Below are positions 62,447 to 64,000 of a DNA stretch of 64,000 nucleotides, one piece after another. The notes beneath the pieces are model-generated. The model was given only the letters and a program-made list of their open reading frames with translations, had not been told where the DNA came from and did no database searches. Each line of letters opens with the position of its first letter. The stretch's first letter is position 1. The translations under genes and the position numbers were made by a program. The DNA is from Pedobacter montanisoli (lineage in GTDB: Bacteria > Bacteroidota > Bacteroidia > Sphingobacteriales > Sphingobacteriaceae), in NCBI RefSeq assembly GCF_022809115.1, contig NZ_JALGBH010000002.1, forward strand, positions 933,543-997,542, read 5' to 3'.

Positions 62447-63471
62447 TATTGACTTTTAATATTTTCGAGTACTTTTAAATAAAATTCTTTTTCTTGTTCG
62501 GGCATTTTTTCTGCAACAGTTTTTAATGCCATTTGATGTGCCGTTATCAGAGCTTTTGCCGCAGGAACAACCACATCGGGCTGTACGCCAACGCCCTCCC
62601 AATTGGTATGAGTAATTGGATTAATGGCTCTTCCATTAGGAATAAAAACAAAGAAACCATTGCCCAGATTTTCAACCTCTCCATCATTTGCAGCACCTCC
62701 CGTTACTTCGCCAACTAAAGTAGCCCGATTTTGGGTTTTAAGATCGTATGACATTTCTTCTCCGGCAGAGAATGTACTTTCAGAAGTTAAAATGAATACA
62801 GGTTTATCCAGGTATTTGGCTCCTTTTACAGAAACTGTCCAAAATTCATCTGTTTTATTGCCTTTGCGAGAATACAGGCTATTAATATGAACCGGATTGT
62901 TACCAAAAAAATAACTTACCAGATATTGTACAGTTTCAGGTTCTCCTCCCTGATTGTTCCTTAAATCGATAATTAAAGCATCTGTATTGGCCAAAAATGC
63001 CATGGCGCCTGCACAGGTTTCTTTAACCTTATCTACCGGGCCGAATACGTTAATTTTAAGGTAGCCTATATTACCATCTAATACATCTATCTTTGGAAAA
63101 CCCAGATTAGTTCTTTTCAGCAATTGCCTAAAAATAGCTTCCTCTTCTTCTTTTCCAGTTAAATTCAGGTTCTCTTTTGCATTATACCATAAGTTGAGGT
63201 GCTTATCGTGCATCAGTTCTCTTAACTGATTGGTGAGTAGTTTTGCCAATTCTACTTTATTGTCAATCTTGGTATAAACACCTTGCTTTTCAAATTTTTT
63301 AATGCTTTGTCCGGCCTGTTTGGCTACATCAGGAAAAACATAATTATCATTGAGTTTTTGGATTAAACTGTTGATGGCTTGCTCCTTTTCTTTCTTTGTA
63401 AGTTTTACATTTTGAGCAAAAGAACAAGATGTAATCAGCAGAATAATGATTGCTAAAATGGTAGGCTTCAT
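62446..63471 (-). CDS. Exported S41-family (C-terminal processing) peptidase
   Basis: The 341-residue protein has a signal peptide (LAIIILLITSCSFAQ), an N-terminal helical cap and an S41 core: DALIIDLRNNQGGEPETVQYL, then the nucleophile in TSESTFSAGEEM and VGEVTGGAANDGE. No PDZ domain is evident, as in tricorn-like or interphotoreceptor-binding-like small S41 enzymes. It leads the operon with the two lipoproteins. Confidence 0.88.
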   Translation of the reverse strand: MKPTILAIIILLITSCSFAQNVKLTKKEKEQAINSLIQKLNDNYVFPDVAKQAGQSIKKFEKQGVYTKIDNKVELAKLLTNQLRELMHDKHLNLWYNAKENLNLTGKEEEEAIFRQLLKRTNLGFPKIDVLDGNIGYLKINVFGPVDKVKETCAGAMAFLANTDALIIDLRNNQGGEPETVQYLVSYFFGNNPVHINSLYSRKGNKTDEFWTVSVKGAKYLDKPVFILTSESTFSAGEEMSYDLKTQNRATLVGEVTGGAANDGEVENLGNGFFVFIPNGRAINPITHTNWEGVGVQPDVVVPAAKALITAHQMALKTVAEKMPEQEKEFYLKVLENIKSQ

Positions 63472-63565
63472 GTGTAGTTATTGAGTTTATAAAAAGTCTT
63501 ATGGTTTACGGTCAATCTCCCCTTTCTTAAATCAATAGATTAGAAAGGAATATTTATATTTTCTG

Positions 63566-63573
63566 CAAATATA
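63566..63573 (-). promoter_or_regulatory. -7 box of the S41-lipoprotein operon
   Basis: TATATTTG on the minus strand (63573 to 63566) fits TAnnTTTG and is about 95 bases upstream of the S41 start. It touches the left end of the double palindrome at 63573-63609, so a bound regulator would block it. Confidence 0.6.
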
Positions 63574-63609
63574 ATAATTGATATATCAATATTTGATATA
63601 TCAATTATT
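63573..63609. promoter_or_regulatory. Double-palindrome operator
   Basis: AATAATTGATATATCAA (63573-63589) and its exact reverse complement (63593-63609) face each other across TAT. Inside each arm TTGATATATCAA is itself a perfect 12-bp palindrome (63578-63589 and 63593-63604), 15 bases apart. This looks like a cooperative pair of dimer sites for a MarR-, PadR- or TetR-type regulator; no such gene is adjacent in the window. Confidence 0.75.
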
Positions 63610-63724
63610 TGTTTAACAATTTTTAACTTTAGTACATTAGAAAGAAGAATTAGTTTCTATACAGAAGCATAAATATGCTCTTATATAGCTCAAAAACGGT
63701 ATATTTATGGCATCATCATAACAG

Positions 63725-63890
63725 GAAGATGTCTAAAAGTTTTGAGATTCGTCATTCTGAACTTCCCGATTGAATTCGGCACAAGTTGTTTCAGAATCTG
63801 AAACATTTTGTTTAGCTCTACAAAGAGATCCTGAAATAATTCCGATAGCTATCGGAACAGGGTGACGACCGACCTTTTTAGACACCTTCT
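63725..63890. repeat. Nested-hairpin dispersed element
   Basis: The outer arm GAAGATGTCTAAAAG (63725-63739) pairs with the right arm CTTTTTAGACACCTTCT (63874-63890). Inside are the modules 'gtcattctgaacttcccgattgaattcggcacaagttgtttcagaatct' and 'gatcctgaaataattccgatagctatcggaacaggg' (hairpins). The outer arms share the consensus seen at 28397-28480 and 40232-40315. Confidence 0.72.
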
Positions 63891-63907
63891 TTGAAATTTA
63901 TCTTCAA

Positions 63908-64000
63908 ATGATATACGGAAACAGAAAAGTAACCAAAGCGGTTGATAAGGCTCAACAAACGGCTCAGATTGTGGCCCAGGTTAAGCAGCTTTTAGAAAAG
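63908..64000 (+). CDS. Partial gene start, unidentified
   Basis: ATG 63908 opens a frame that runs to the window edge: MIYGNRKVTKAVDKAQQTAQIVAQVKQLLEK. The 31 visible residues are helical and basic, with a heptad-like pattern. Too little is present to name it, and it could be chance; the start directly follows a repeat element. Confidence 0.4.
   Translation, partial: MIYGNRKVTKAVDKAQQTAQIVAQVKQLLEK

Noticed and set aside
1..64000. CRISPR array, rRNA operon, prophage or insertion sequence
   Set aside because: No regularly spaced repeats, no rRNA sequence, no phage structural genes and no transposase were found.

Overview
This window is AT-rich chromosomal DNA of a Bacteroidota bacterium, most likely a Pedobacter-like member of the Sphingobacteriaceae. 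The evidence is the set of family types (seven-TM AraC regulator, MbnP/MbnH pair, 463-residue arginine decarboxylase, Mpi-type DNA invertase), almost no Shine-Dalgarno sequences, and promoters matching the Bacteroidota consensus TTTG-N19-TAnnTTTG. The spacing is exact at both tRNA-Ser genes. The genus is inference.

Layout. 1-4.6 kb: a truncated NodU/CmcH-type carbamoyltransferase, a phytochrome-like histidine kinase without a recognisable bilin-binding Cys, and a convergent NarL-type response regulator. 4.9-12.4 kb: a membrane patatin-like lipase, a TPR-Arr (rifampin ADP-ribosyltransferase) fusion, VOC and SRPBCC proteins, a beta-lactamase-like serine hydrolase and an AraC regulator. 12.4-25 kb: mnmE, an AI-2E-family permease, a TauE/SafE permease, argS, then an arginine/citrulline block (ADI-like, CtlX-like, arginine decarboxylase) interrupted by a MarR-EamA pair with two clear operators. 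The gaps here are full of dispersed palindromic repeats. 25-35 kb is housekeeping: fatty-acid hydroxylase, ABC permease and ATPase, queA, ispD, cobalamin adenosyltransferase, gatC, plsC, trpS, deoxynucleoside kinase, kdsB. 35.5-40.2 kb is a one-direction copper-type cluster (MbnP, MbnH, Cys-rich barrel, SCO, YHS). 40.3-49.9 kb holds the SRP RNA gene, fsa, ddl, PASTA, mltG, a thioesterase, a YihY protein, cardiolipin synthase and two identical tRNA-Ser(UGA) genes.

50-60.8 kb is the accessory region and the most interesting part. A divergent SANT-like protein faces an operon XRE regulator - PLD/SNF2 helicase - DUF1016 PD-(D/E)xK nuclease - 1,097-residue Eco57I-type methylase. Right behind the methylase, in reverse orientation, lies a headless second copy of its C-terminal specificity region, followed by an Mpi-type serine invertase. 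The two specificity regions are only about two-thirds identical at the DNA level, yet share a perfectly identical 26-bp inverted segment with a dyad around a central GT. Inversion there keeps the reading frame and would swap the methylase specificity. I read this as an invertase-driven, phase-variable methylase/restriction-like defence system. Decayed coding remnants follow.

60.8-64 kb: a three-gene exported operon (seven-repeat propeller-like lipoprotein, lipoprotein, S41 peptidase) with a double-palindrome operator, a nested-hairpin repeat and the first codons of a gene running off the window.
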